From the NCBI GenBank assembly GCA_937927435.1, contig CALBDW010000079.1, positions 1 to 12,433 on the forward strand: a stretch of DNA of 12,433 nucleotides. The letters run 5' to 3'. The notes under the pieces were generated by a model. The model made no database searches. It was not told where the DNA came from and saw nothing but the letters and a program-made list of their open reading frames with translations. The translations under genes and the position numbers were made by a program. Shown here piece after piece: positions 1 to 8,506 of this stretch. The stretch's first letter is position 1, and every line of letters begins with the position of its first letter. This DNA comes from an uncultured Bdellovibrionales bacterium. Its GTDB lineage: Bacteria > Bdellovibrionota > Bdellovibrionia > Bdellovibrionales > JAMPXM01.

Positions 1-593
1 ATGCCGGAGTAAAGGCGCGCGCTTGAGTATGGGAACCAGTAGCCGGACCAGGGCATCCGGCTGCGCGGGACGGACGCCCTGAACTCTCCCGGCCTCACGA
101 CGATCGGATCTAGTTCGGGGAACTCCACTTCCTGAAACACGCTGATGGCGCTCGCCACCGACGAATCGGCTGCGACAGAGATAGGCTGAGCAATCGGCTC
201 AGCTTCTTCGGGAGGAGTCAGCGGCGCATTGAGCGGGTTGAATCCTCTCACGCGGTGAACACTGAGCTCGCCGTGCACGAGGGACGCGTGTGTAATCGTC
301 CCGTCCGCTTCGACGATCATTGAAAGTTCCGGCTTCGTAAGCCCCTCGTCGTCGATCTGGTAAATGAAACGTGCACCCGACGGTCGGTCCAGTTCACGGT
401 AGCACCAGTTCTCGATCCGTGGAGCATACATCACCGACGAGGACGGTCGGTCAGGCATTTTGATCCGGTAACATTGCACGGGAGTCGCCGACACGACGAT
501 ATTTGATTGCGACTGCCATGCGACAAGCAATGCCGCCAGCGCGGCTGAACCCGCTGTGATACCCGTGAGAAAACGAATCTTACCTGCGACCAT
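1..593 (-). CDS. Secreted or membrane-anchored hypothetical protein, C-terminus missing
   Basis: The frame opens at an ATG at 593 and stays open to the left edge, giving 197 codons with no stop, so the C-terminus lies outside the window. A GAGGAG sequence sits about 9 nt before the ATG. The N-terminus has a basic start (VAGKIR) and a hydrophobic stretch at about residues 8-26, so it is a signal peptide or signal anchor, with possible cleavage near VVSA (33-36). Residues 37-120 look like a folded domain with two cysteines (41 and 64). Residues 120-175 are rich in Pro, Glu and Ala and look like a linker. The visible part ends with a tryptophan- and tyrosine-rich motif, PWSGYWFP, at 181-188. I have an impression of similar motifs in secreted hypothetical proteins of Bdellovibrio relatives but cannot confirm it. 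The lipoprotein gene ends 35 nt upstream, so the two are probably co-transcribed. Function unknown. Confidence 0.75.
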   Translation of the reverse strand, partial: MVAGKIRFLTGITAGSAALAALLVAWQSQSNIVVSATPVQCYRIKMPDRPSSSVMYAPRIENWCYRELDRPSGARFIYQIDDEGLTKPELSMIVEADGTITHASLVHGELSVHRVRGFNPLNAPLTPPEEAEPIAQPISVAADSSVASAISVFQEVEFPELDPIVVRPGEFRASVPRSRMPWSGYWFPYSSARLYSG

Positions 594-628
594 GTCTTTC
601 TCTCCTCGCTCTTTACGTCCGTTCGCGT

Positions 629-1273
629 TTATTGAACCGAAGTGAAGTACCAATCACGCCGCAACTGGATCTTACGTTCACCAGTCTCAGTAGACGGTTC
701 TCGTTCGACTCCGAAATAAAGGCGCTTACCCTCGACGGAATAAACCGTTTGAATCTGAGGTTCAGGCAAACAGAACTCCGCATCCTCTTGAGGAGTGATG
801 AGCCGGGTGACACCGATTTTCCAGTCCTTCCGGCCGCAGAACGCCGACAAGTTCAAGATGCGCATGCCGAATTCAGTGACCGGCTTAACCTTGTACCTGC
901 CGAACTTCATATCAATTGATTTGACGTTTGGTCTGGCCGTCGGCCCGCTTTGGTATGTTCCCTTGGCGGTGATTTCAATGTCGGGACTGCTGCAGGAACC
1001 GGACGTGACGATCGTTTTCTCCGTAACTTCGTCGCCTTCAATCGTCAGCTCGGAAACTTGAGTGATGCCGATGTTGACGAGTGCGACCAACCCTTCGAGC
1101 TTTCCGGGAATACACCGCGAACGCCAAACGCCTTGGAGCTCGATTTCCCCTTTCGGCGCCGGTTTCGGGGCCGGTGGCGGTACCGCGCTTGAATTCTGTG
1201 ATTCGGAGCCGCAGTTCGTGTGAGCCAGAAGAAAAGCAGCCAACAACGCCGCTTTCAGTGACCGAAGCGTCAT
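629..1273 (-). CDS. Probable lipoprotein with a lipocalin-like GxWxSxC domain
   Basis: This 214-residue protein starts MTLRSLKAALLAAFLLAHTNC, with a basic n-region, a hydrophobic core and a cysteine at residue 21, so it is most likely an export-targeted lipoprotein. The residues just before the cysteine (HTN) are not a textbook lipobox. The frame extends 7 codons upstream to a GTG at 1294, but that extension covers an AGGGAGGGG Shine-Dalgarno sequence directly before the ATG at 1273, so the ATG is preferred. After a Pro/Ala/Lys linker (about 31-42) comes a mature domain with GVWRSRC near its start, alternating polar and hydrophobic strands, and three further cysteines (four in all). A GxWxSxC opening followed by strands and paired cysteines recalls lipocalin-like barrels in bacterial lipoproteins; this fold is inferred. 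It is probably the first gene of a unit with the secreted-protein gene downstream. Ligand and role unknown. Confidence 0.8.
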   Translation of the reverse strand: MTLRSLKAALLAAFLLAHTNCGSESQNSSAVPPPAPKPAPKGEIELQGVWRSRCIPGKLEGLVALVNIGITQVSELTIEGDEVTEKTIVTSGSCSSPDIEITAKGTYQSGPTARPNVKSIDMKFGRYKVKPVTEFGMRILNLSAFCGRKDWKIGVTRLITPQEDAEFCLPEPQIQTVYSVEGKRLYFGVEREPSTETGERKIQLRRDWYFTSVQ

Positions 1274-1294
1274 GTCCCCTCCCTTAAGAGCCAC

Positions 1295-1484
1295 TGGGTC
1301 ATACAGTCTGAAAAGACCTTAACCCGCGTGCGGAAGGGATTTGGCCAATCCGGAAAATTTAAACAATCAAAACCGATTATGTTGCGAAAACTGCGAAAGA
1401 AAGACCGGGAGAATCAAGATCCGTAGACAAACCGCCTCCGATGCGCCGGTATTTAAAAACCGATAACGTGTCGAAAAGCCTCGT
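1295..1484. other. Intergenic stretch with an imperfect direct repeat and a near-palindrome
   Basis: This 190-bp gap lies between the alpha/beta hydrolase and the lipoprotein gene, both on the minus strand, and holds no convincing gene. It contains a near-perfect 16-bp palindrome at 1447-1462 (CGGTATTTAAAAACCG, one mismatched pair). It also contains an 18-bp imperfect direct repeat at 1369-1386 and 1456-1473, both beginning AAAACCGAT with 14 of 18 bases shared. On the minus strand, CATAAT (1376-1381) could be a -10 box for the lipoprotein gene, but no good -35 was found, so no promoter is claimed. No intrinsic terminator with a U-run was seen for the hydrolase. Confidence 0.4.
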
Positions 1485-2171
1485 TCAGAGCGTCACCTCG
1501 ATCTCCGGCCTGCGCGTTCGGACTAAAAATTTCTTAAACCATTTCGTCGCGTGCTCCGCCACTTTTTCGAGCGCTCCGGGTTCCTCGAACAGATGAGTCG
1601 CTCCTGGAATGATCACGAATTCTTTCTCACAAGTGAGTTTCTCGTACGCCCGCTCGTTGAGCGGGATCACGGCGTCGTCCTCGCCGCCGACGATAAGCAA
1701 TGTCGGCGATTGCACATCCGCGAGAAAATTACCGGCGAGGTCCGGCCGGCCACCACGCGAAACAACGGCTTTGATTTTCGTTCCCAAGCGCGCGGCGGCT
1801 TGCAAGGCGGCGGCCGCACCCGTGCTGGCTCCGAAGTAACCGATCGCCATCGAATCGAGAGCCCTTTGGGTCCCGATCCACTCCGTCGCTCGAATTAGTC
1901 GTTCGGTTAAGAAATCGATATCGAAAACCAAACGCCGGTCATTCGCCTCGCTTTCATCCAGAAGATCGAAAAGCAATGTCGCGATATCCGCCTTGTTCAG
2001 TGTATGCGCGACGAACCGATTTCTCGGGCTCATGTACCCGCTTCCGCTGCCGTGAGCGAAAATCACGATGCTACGGGCCCGCGCGGGAACGCAGACGTAT
2101 CCTTTCAAAACCACGGGACCGACATCTATCGAAAGGTCAATGCGAGTTCCGGAAGATGTGCTCGCCGCCAT
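1485..2171 (-). CDS. Alpha/beta hydrolase, dienelactone-hydrolase-like
   Basis: This 228-residue cytoplasmic protein has the layout of a small single-domain alpha/beta hydrolase. HGSGSG at residues 40-45 forms the oxyanion loop. The nucleophile elbow G-A-S-T-G puts the catalytic serine at 116. An acidic residue follows the strand LLIVGGED (probably D165), and the catalytic histidine is in PGATHLF (H193). All three triad residues are therefore present. The form resembles dienelactone-hydrolase-like proteins, including those found fused or next to phosphoribosyltransferases, but no such partner is present here and the substrate cannot be predicted. The ATG at 2171 is chosen over an in-frame TTG at 2186 because the GGAGAGG Shine-Dalgarno sequence lies between them. 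There is no signal peptide. The upstream region holds an 8-bp inverted repeat ending just before the ribosome binding site, which could affect translation. Confidence 0.88.
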   Translation of the reverse strand: MAASTSSGTRIDLSIDVGPVVLKGYVCVPARARSIVIFAHGSGSGYMSPRNRFVAHTLNKADIATLLFDLLDESEANDRRLVFDIDFLTERLIRATEWIGTQRALDSMAIGYFGASTGAAAALQAAARLGTKIKAVVSRGGRPDLAGNFLADVQSPTLLIVGGEDDAVIPLNERAYEKLTCEKEFVIIPGATHLFEEPGALEKVAEHATKWFKKFLVRTRRPEIEVTL

Positions 2172-2184
2172 AAAGTTCCTCTCC

Positions 2185-2213
2185 AAAACGGCAGTTTCCC
2201 ACCCCGCCGTTTT
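2185..2213. repeat. Inverted repeat, 8-bp perfect arms, next to the hydrolase ribosome binding site
   Basis: AAAACGGC (2185-2192) and GCCGTTTT (2206-2213) are perfect inverted copies separated by 13 nt. On the minus strand the hairpin would end immediately before the GGAGAGG Shine-Dalgarno sequence of the alpha/beta hydrolase gene. It may be an operator or a 5'-leader hairpin. It is not a terminator of an upstream gene, because the genes on both sides diverge from here. Confidence 0.55.
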
Positions 2214-2245
2214 CGAGTCTTTTCAATCGCTTCAAGAGCGTCCGC

Positions 2246-2262
2246 CTTCGGCTGAACCGAAG
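2246..2262. repeat. Inverted repeat, 6-bp arms
   Basis: CTTCGG (2246-2251) and CCGAAG (2257-2262) form a 6-bp perfect stem with a 5-nt loop. After one C/C mismatch, two more pairs could extend it. It lies in the middle of the divergent intergenic region 2172-2364. No role can be assigned. Confidence 0.4.
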
Positions 2263-2270
2263 CCGTCTTG

Positions 2271-2288
2271 TTGCGAGAACCTTCGCAA
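2271..2288. repeat. Inverted repeat, 7-bp arms with one G/T pair
   Basis: TTGCGAG (2271-2277) and TTCGCAA (2282-2288) pair over seven positions, the innermost being a G/T wobble, around a 4-nt loop. It is the third of four inverted repeats in the same divergent intergenic region. It has no U-run and is not a typical terminator. Confidence 0.4.
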
Positions 2289-2320
2289 TACTTTCACCCC
2301 TACCCGAAAGACGTGGGCCC

Positions 2321-2346
2321 CGTATCGTGATTGAATGGCCGATACG
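2321..2346. promoter_or_regulatory. Inverted repeat CGTATCG-N12-CGATACG, operator-like
   Basis: CGTATCG (2321-2327) and CGATACG (2340-2346) are perfect 7-bp inverted copies with centres 19 bp apart, close to two helical turns, as is common for dimeric regulators. An overlapping self-complementary ACGATCGT lies at 2344-2351. The element ends 18 bp before the ATG of the small membrane-protein gene and could act as an operator or a leader hairpin there. The symmetry is seen in the sequence; the regulatory role is inferred. Confidence 0.4.
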
Positions 2347-2364
2347 ATCGTTAAGGAGTTGAGA

Positions 2365-2601
2365 ATGAAGACCATCGCACGTTCACGAAGCTCGTTGATG
2401 AAGTCCCTCATGGTGGCCGGCGGCCTCTTAGGCCTCTATTACCTCCGCAAGAATAAAACGGGCGGCCAGCGTCTTTTGGGCCGCGCCAAAGAATTGATGA
2501 ACAAAGAACTGCAAGGTTCGCGGACGCATAAAGCCGAAACCGCCCGAAACCAGCAGCCCACCATGGACAACATCGATCTTGACCGGGCTTCACCCATCTA
2601 A
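2365..2601 (+). CDS. Small single-pass membrane protein, hypothetical
   Basis: This 78-residue protein starts MKTIARSRSSLMKSLMVAGG. It has a basic N-terminus, one hydrophobic segment at about residues 11-26 (ending GLYYL) and a long basic, polar tail rich in Lys, Arg, Gln and Asn. It is probably a single-pass inner-membrane protein with a cytoplasmic tail; orientation is inferred. The open frame begins at an ATG at 2335, but AAGGAG sits 6 nt before the ATG at 2365, and starting at 2335 would put part of the upstream inverted repeat inside the coding sequence, so 2365 is preferred. Its TAA stop overlaps the stop codon of the convergent BrkB/YihY gene. The family is not recognised. Being short, it is less certain than its neighbours, although a clean Shine-Dalgarno sequence and a sensible membrane topology support it. 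Confidence 0.65.
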   Translation: MKTIARSRSSLMKSLMVAGGLLGLYYLRKNKTGGQRLLGRAKELMNKELQGSRTHKAETARNQQPTMDNIDLDRASPI

Positions 2602-3506
2602 GCATTGCCCGGAGAAAGAGGCGACGGCTGCCCCATCGCGGCGGACGCCGCCTCGCGACCTTTTCCCCATCTGCGTTCGGCCACGAGATTGATCTCGTAG
2701 CCGATCAGCGTGACAAGCGCCATGATGTAGAGCCAGAGCATAAGAACGATGACTGCTCCGATCGAGCCGTACGTCACCGCGTAGTCTGCGAAACTTTGAA
2801 CGTAAAGCCGGAATAATGACGAGGCAAAAAGGGCAACGAGCGCACCGGTGACCGCTCCCGGACTCAAGAAACGTAGGCGGTTTCGCGTATCGGGCCCGAA
2901 ATGGAAAATGAGCGCGAATCCGGTGAGAAGCGCGAGGATGGAAACGATCCACTGGAAGACGCTGAAAACCGCAAGGAGCGGACGACCGAAGTGCAAGAGC
3001 TCGTCGAGCCATGCCGTCATCACGCCGCCGAAGATCATCAGGACGAACGCGAGCAAAATCAGCACGCTCAGAATCAGGGTCAAAAGCACGGATACTCCCC
3101 GCACTTTCCAAAACGGTCTCGAATCTTGGATACCACTGGCGGAGTTCAGTTGCCGCATCAACGCGTACATTCCCGCGGAGGCCGCCCAAAGAGTCATAAT
3201 GCCGCCGAGGGAAAGCAGGCCTCCTCTTTTTTGGATTGTGACTTCGGCCACCGTTTTCGCGAGGACGTCCGCACCTTCCGCGGGCAGTGTTTCGCGGATC
3301 AAGGTCATCAGGTAATTGTAGAGATCGGTCGCGAACGGGAGGAACGGAATCAACGAGAGAAGAAAGATAAGGGCCGGAAAGATCGCCAAAAAGAAATAGT
3401 ATGCGAGAGCCGCGGCTCCCGTGAAAACATCGTGTTCATGCGCTGACCGGTAGAGATCCCGGAGGAACGAGAGGGGGCTTTTCGACTCGATATTTGCCAA
3501 AGGCAT
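2598..3506 (-). CDS. YihY/BrkB family inner-membrane protein
   Basis: This 302-residue integral membrane protein has about six hydrophobic helices (roughly residues 31-57, 97-117, 138-163, 177-203, 216-236 and 248-270). It carries family signatures: TGAAALAYYFFLAIFPAL near the N-terminus, and YGSIGAVIVLMLWLY followed by GYEINLVAE at the end of the last helix. The family includes E. coli YihY and Bordetella BrkB. Its members were once called tRNA-processing ribonuclease BN by mistake, and BrkB was linked to serum resistance; the molecular role is still unclear, with transport suggested. The ATG at 3506 has GGGAG 8 nt upstream. The gene starts 60 nt after the rlmE stop and is probably the last gene of an operon with rlmE and the 2H-type protein. 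The hydrophilic C-terminal tail (about 278-302) is of unknown use. Confidence 0.93.
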   Translation of the reverse strand: MPLANIESKSPLSFLRDLYRSAHEHDVFTGAAALAYYFFLAIFPALIFLLSLIPFLPFATDLYNYLMTLIRETLPAEGADVLAKTVAEVTIQKRGGLLSLGGIMTLWAASAGMYALMRQLNSASGIQDSRPFWKVRGVSVLLTLILSVLILLAFVLMIFGGVMTAWLDELLHFGRPLLAVFSVFQWIVSILALLTGFALIFHFGPDTRNRLRFLSPGAVTGALVALFASSLFRLYVQSFADYAVTYGSIGAVIVLMLWLYIMALVTLIGYEINLVAERRWGKGREAASAAMGQPSPLSPGNA

Positions 3507-3566
3507 CGGTGCAACTCCCGACTGTCCCCACTCTATCAGAATCCGAAAGGGAAATCGTCGCGAGAC

Positions 3567-4169
3567 TCACACAGATGAAGGGCGGAATTTGAGACCAACC
3601 AGAAAAATTTCTTTGGAAATCGAACGCGTGCTTTCGGGTTTCAGCGCGTCGACTCTTTCAAATTCTTTTTTGATCGCGTTGCGAAGCTGGCCGAATTCGC
3701 CGCTATGAAAGAACTTGCAAATAAAGGTGCCGCCCGGTTTCAGGTACTTCTTCGCCGTATCCAAAGCCAGTTCACAAAGTTCGAGGGAACGCGCCTGATC
3801 GACCGACTTAATCCCCGTGGTCTTCGGAGCCATATCCGACATGACGACGTCAAACGGCGGCTCAAAACCGTGCTCCCGAAAAACCTCTTCCAAATTCAAG
3901 CCGCGAAGATCGGCGACGATGAAGACGGCGTTATCCAAACGCACGCTCACAGGATTCAAATCCACGCCGAGCACCCTCCCCTCCTTGCCGACTTTCTGGG
4001 ACGCGTACTGGGACCACGATCCCGGGGAGGCGCCTAGATCAAGAACCGTCTGTCCCTTCTTAAGGATGCGGAACTTTTGATCGAGCTCTTGAAGTTTGTA
4101 AACCGAACGCGCGGCGAAGCCCTCTTGCTTCGCCTTCAAAAAGTATTTGTCTCTCGGATTATAAGTCAT
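3567..4169 (-). CDS. rlmE: 23S rRNA (uridine-2552-2'-O)-methyltransferase RlmE (FtsJ/RrmJ)
   Basis: This 200-residue protein is a full-length FtsJ/RrmJ enzyme, which uses S-adenosylmethionine to 2'-O-methylate a uridine in the A-loop of 23S rRNA (U2552 in E. coli) late in 50S assembly. The N-terminal segment ARSVYKLQELDQ carries the first catalytic lysine (K25). The SAM-binding motif is VLDLGASPGSWSQ (42-54). The other tetrad members are D112 in MSDMAPKTTG, K152 in FICKFFHSG and E187 in SKEIFLVG. Their spacing (87, 40, 35) matches the K38-D124-K164-E199 tetrad of the E. coli enzyme almost exactly. In E. coli the gene lies next to ftsH; here it sits between a 2H-type phosphoesterase and a BrkB/YihY protein. 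No clear Shine-Dalgarno sequence precedes the ATG at 4169, but the protein start fits the family. Confidence 0.96.
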   Translation of the reverse strand: MTYNPRDKYFLKAKQEGFAARSVYKLQELDQKFRILKKGQTVLDLGASPGSWSQYASQKVGKEGRVLGVDLNPVSVRLDNAVFIVADLRGLNLEEVFREHGFEPPFDVVMSDMAPKTTGIKSVDQARSLELCELALDTAKKYLKPGGTFICKFFHSGEFGQLRNAIKKEFERVDALKPESTRSISKEIFLVGLKFRPSSV

Positions 4170-4233
4170 AAACGGGGAGCAATTTTCCCGACTTCCTTCA
4201 ATCAGGCAAGCCGGAAATCGGAAGAGCCCCTTT

Positions 4234-4821
4234 TTAAGCCGCGCGAAGCGGCCTTTTGTAACGAATCCGGCGAGTTTTTTCAGATACGGCCAGGCATTTG
4301 CCGGTCCATTTCGGGGTCATCCCCAACGCCCGAGCCGCCAGAAGCGAGGCATTGAGCTCACGCACCAGGTTCTTCGCCGTCTCCGCTTTCAACGCGCCCT
4401 TTGGAATCCGCAGGATCGAAATATGGTTTTTAAACCCGCCTTCGAAGTTGCGAACCCGCAGATGCTTCCTCACGATCGCGTTCGCTTTCATGAGCCATTC
4501 GGACGGCTCAACTTCGATCGCCAGATAATCATATGGGGTCGTTACGCCGGGAAGCACCGCGAAGCCCACCGCTTTCGCGCAAAACCCTTCGCCAGCATCG
4601 AGCTCCTGAATTTCAGTGAGGATGCGCTGGATATTGCAGACCCCCGCTTCGCCCTTTGCATAGGCGAGTGAAACGTGCGGTGCCATTTCCGTCCGCTCTG
4701 TTTCAACGCCGAGTTGTTTAAGAACGATTTGCAGTTCCCGTCGGAGGGCGAGAAGAGATCCCGATTGCAAATGAACCGCGATACAAGGACTTTCAATTGT
4801 TTTTCGATCTGCCTTTTTCAT
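4234..4821 (-). CDS. 2H phosphoesterase-like protein (LigT/2'-5' RNA ligase type)
   Basis: This 195-residue protein contains two H-x-S motifs, HVS (residues 49-51, in MAPHVSLAY) and HIS (133-135, in FKNHISILR), 84 residues apart. Such a pair defines the active site of the 2H phosphoesterase superfamily, whose members include 2'-5' RNA ligase/cyclic phosphodiesterases (LigT/ThpR), CPDases and AKAP7-like enzymes acting on 2',3'-cyclic phosphates or 2'-5' bonds. The overall length fits. Assignment rests on the two motifs and the strand pattern around them, so the exact subfamily and substrate are open. The frame extends to 4896, but the ATG at 4821 is preferred because GGAG lies 7 nt upstream and the extension is rich in Arg, His and Pro, unlike a domain. 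rlmE follows 64 nt downstream on the same strand, so an RNA-related role is plausible. Confidence 0.72.
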   Translation of the reverse strand: MKKADRKTIESPCIAVHLQSGSLLALRRELQIVLKQLGVETERTEMAPHVSLAYAKGEAGVCNIQRILTEIQELDAGEGFCAKAVGFAVLPGVTTPYDYLAIEVEPSEWLMKANAIVRKHLRVRNFEGGFKNHISILRIPKGALKAETAKNLVRELNASLLAARALGMTPKWTGKCLAVSEKTRRIRYKRPLRAA

Positions 4822-4858
4822 CGACTTTCTCCGGCCACACGCCCGTCGCGAGTGACCT

Positions 4859-4873
4859 GGTGCCGTAGGCACC
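4859..4873. repeat. Short hairpin, 6-bp perfect stem, 3-nt loop
   Basis: GGTGCC (4859-4864) and GGCACC (4868-4873) form a perfect 6-bp stem around GTA. It lies in the 203-bp divergent region between the 2H-type gene (minus) and lon (plus), 38 bp upstream of the 2H gene start. No U-run follows on either strand. It may fold in the leader of the 2H-rlmE-yihY transcript. Apart from this and the lon promoter, nothing else was seen in 4822-5024. Confidence 0.35.
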
Positions 4874-4989
4874 GTCCAATGTCGAGATATCTCCATACCA
4901 TGCTTTGAAATTGCGAAGACGAGTTAACATTCGCTCTCGGCCCGGACCAAATGATGAGGCCCAGTCGAACTTCGTTGACTCGATGCAAC

Positions 4990-5017
4990 CTTGACAGCCC
5001 CCGTTTCAGCCCCAAGT
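4990..5017 (+). promoter_or_regulatory. Candidate heat-shock (sigma-32-type) promoter of lon
   Basis: CTTGACA (4990-4996) is followed, after 13 nt, by CCCCAAGT (5010-5017). The sigma-32 consensus is about CTTGAAA, 13-15 nt, CCCCATnT, so seven of eight defined -35/-10 core positions are matched or nearly so, with correct spacing. lon is a classic heat-shock gene in proteobacteria, which supports the reading. TTGACA is also a perfect housekeeping -35, but nothing like TATAAT is found 16-18 nt further on. The implied transcription start, about 7 nt after the -10 element, falls at about 5024-5026, on the lon start codon itself. Confidence 0.55.
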
Positions 5018-5024
5018 TTTTTGC

Positions 5025-7469
<2,445 letters not shown>

Positions 7470-7540
7470 GGAGTCGAGCCCATTGCAACGCATTACAGGC
7501 CGACGTTGACGCACTCCCTTCTCTGAAGGACAACTGGGGT

Positions 7541-8431
7541 GTGAAGATCTTCGATTTCCCTTTCCCAATCGAGATTGGCGCGGTTTGCGATCTCGATTTC
7601 ATGCCGGACGGTTCCCCTGTAACCATTCAGGGGACACCCGCGCGTCAGGTCATTCTCTGGCAGGATCGTCGCATCGATCTTCCTGATGAATGGACTTGTC
7701 CGGACTTTCCGTTCATCCGTTATCTCCCGTCGGGGCGATTTTTGGCCGTCGACACTAATTATCAAATGGCGCGGAAGAAAAACGCCTGGATCATTAATCC
7801 GCGCGGAGAAATGGAAGCGAATTTCGAAATTGGTTCCGCAGCTGTCGAAATCGTCGGCCTGTGGGGCATGATCGCCGTGGCCTATCATCCCTACTCCGCC
7901 AAGGCCCAAGGTCACCAAGTGCAGCCTTTACAGCGAGCTGGGATTGCGTTTTTTGACACAAGTGGTCGAATGATTATGGGTTTTAACCAGGAAGCCGCCC
8001 GAGTCGGCGTTTATGTCGAAAACGTTCGCTGTATGACGGCCCTGTCGAGGTCTCAAATCATATTTGTACCGGAGCGTCTAACGGTTGAAGGCCAGGAAGT
8101 CGAAAATCCCGTGGTTTTATTCGATTGTGCGACCCGACTTCCCCGAGTCTTCTCGGCACCCTTCCCGCGAGCGGAGTGCGTGGCTATGAGCGGGGGCTGG
8201 ATCCACTTGGCAAGCCCGGAAGGCTGGGAAGATCAAATAATTACATTTGACGCCGAGACGAAAATCAGCCAACATCGCGGTGAATTTTTGGGTATCTTCC
8301 GTGGTTTGGAAGGCGGGGCGTTTCTCGCGCAGCTTTCGTCGGCTGATTATGCGGTGATAGTTCCCGAAGCCCCCGAGCAGATCGCGCCCATGTGCGATCT
8401 CGTCGGCGGTGAAGAGATCGTTCTCACCTAG
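7541..8431 (+). CDS. Hypothetical cytoplasmic protein, probably a beta-propeller
   Basis: This protein of about 296 residues belongs to no family I recognise. It lacks a signal peptide and long hydrophobic helices. It consists of repeated strand-turn-strand stretches of about 40-50 residues, with turns such as YLPSGRFLAVD, INPRGEMEANF, FFDTSGRMIMGF and FDAETKISQH, the look of a WD/NHL-like beta-propeller. That fold is inferred from pattern only. The start is uncertain. The GTG at 7541 has GAAGGA 10 nt upstream and gives a sensible N-terminus (MKIFDFPFP). An in-frame GTG at 7466 overlaps the lon stop codon (GTGA) and would add 25 residues, possibly by translational coupling, but has no near ribosome binding site. 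With either start the gene directly follows lon on the same strand and may be read from the lon promoter. No ligand or catalytic site can be named. Confidence 0.7.
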   Translation: MKIFDFPFPIEIGAVCDLDFMPDGSPVTIQGTPARQVILWQDRRIDLPDEWTCPDFPFIRYLPSGRFLAVDTNYQMARKKNAWIINPRGEMEANFEIGSAAVEIVGLWGMIAVAYHPYSAKAQGHQVQPLQRAGIAFFDTSGRMIMGFNQEAARVGVYVENVRCMTALSRSQIIFVPERLTVEGQEVENPVVLFDCATRLPRVFSAPFPRAECVAMSGGWIHLASPEGWEDQIITFDAETKISQHRGEFLGIFRGLEGGAFLAQLSSADYAVIVPEAPEQIAPMCDLVGGEEIVLT

Positions 8432-8506
8432 CGGAGCCTCACCTGGCGGAGAATGATGCCCCGAAAGTTATTGAGCCAATATTTTTGAAGCCTAGTAAGG
8501 AGTGTT

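Noticed and set aside
2590..3189. 199-codon minus-strand frame within the BrkB/YihY gene
   Set aside because: A shifted frame of the same gene, dominated by Arg, Ala and Pro; the overlapping frame has all family motifs and helices.
2901..3446. 181-codon plus-strand open frame inside the BrkB/YihY gene
   Set aside because: It is the antisense of a clear membrane protein, very rich in Arg/Glu/His with no domain, and has no ribosome binding site.
4859..4873. Intrinsic terminator between the 2H gene and lon
   Set aside because: The flanking genes diverge from this point and no U-run follows the 6-bp stem on either strand.
4991..5019. Housekeeping sigma-70 promoter based on the perfect TTGACA
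   Set aside because: No TATAAT-like hexamer occurs 16-18 nt downstream; the heat-shock reading explains both boxes better.
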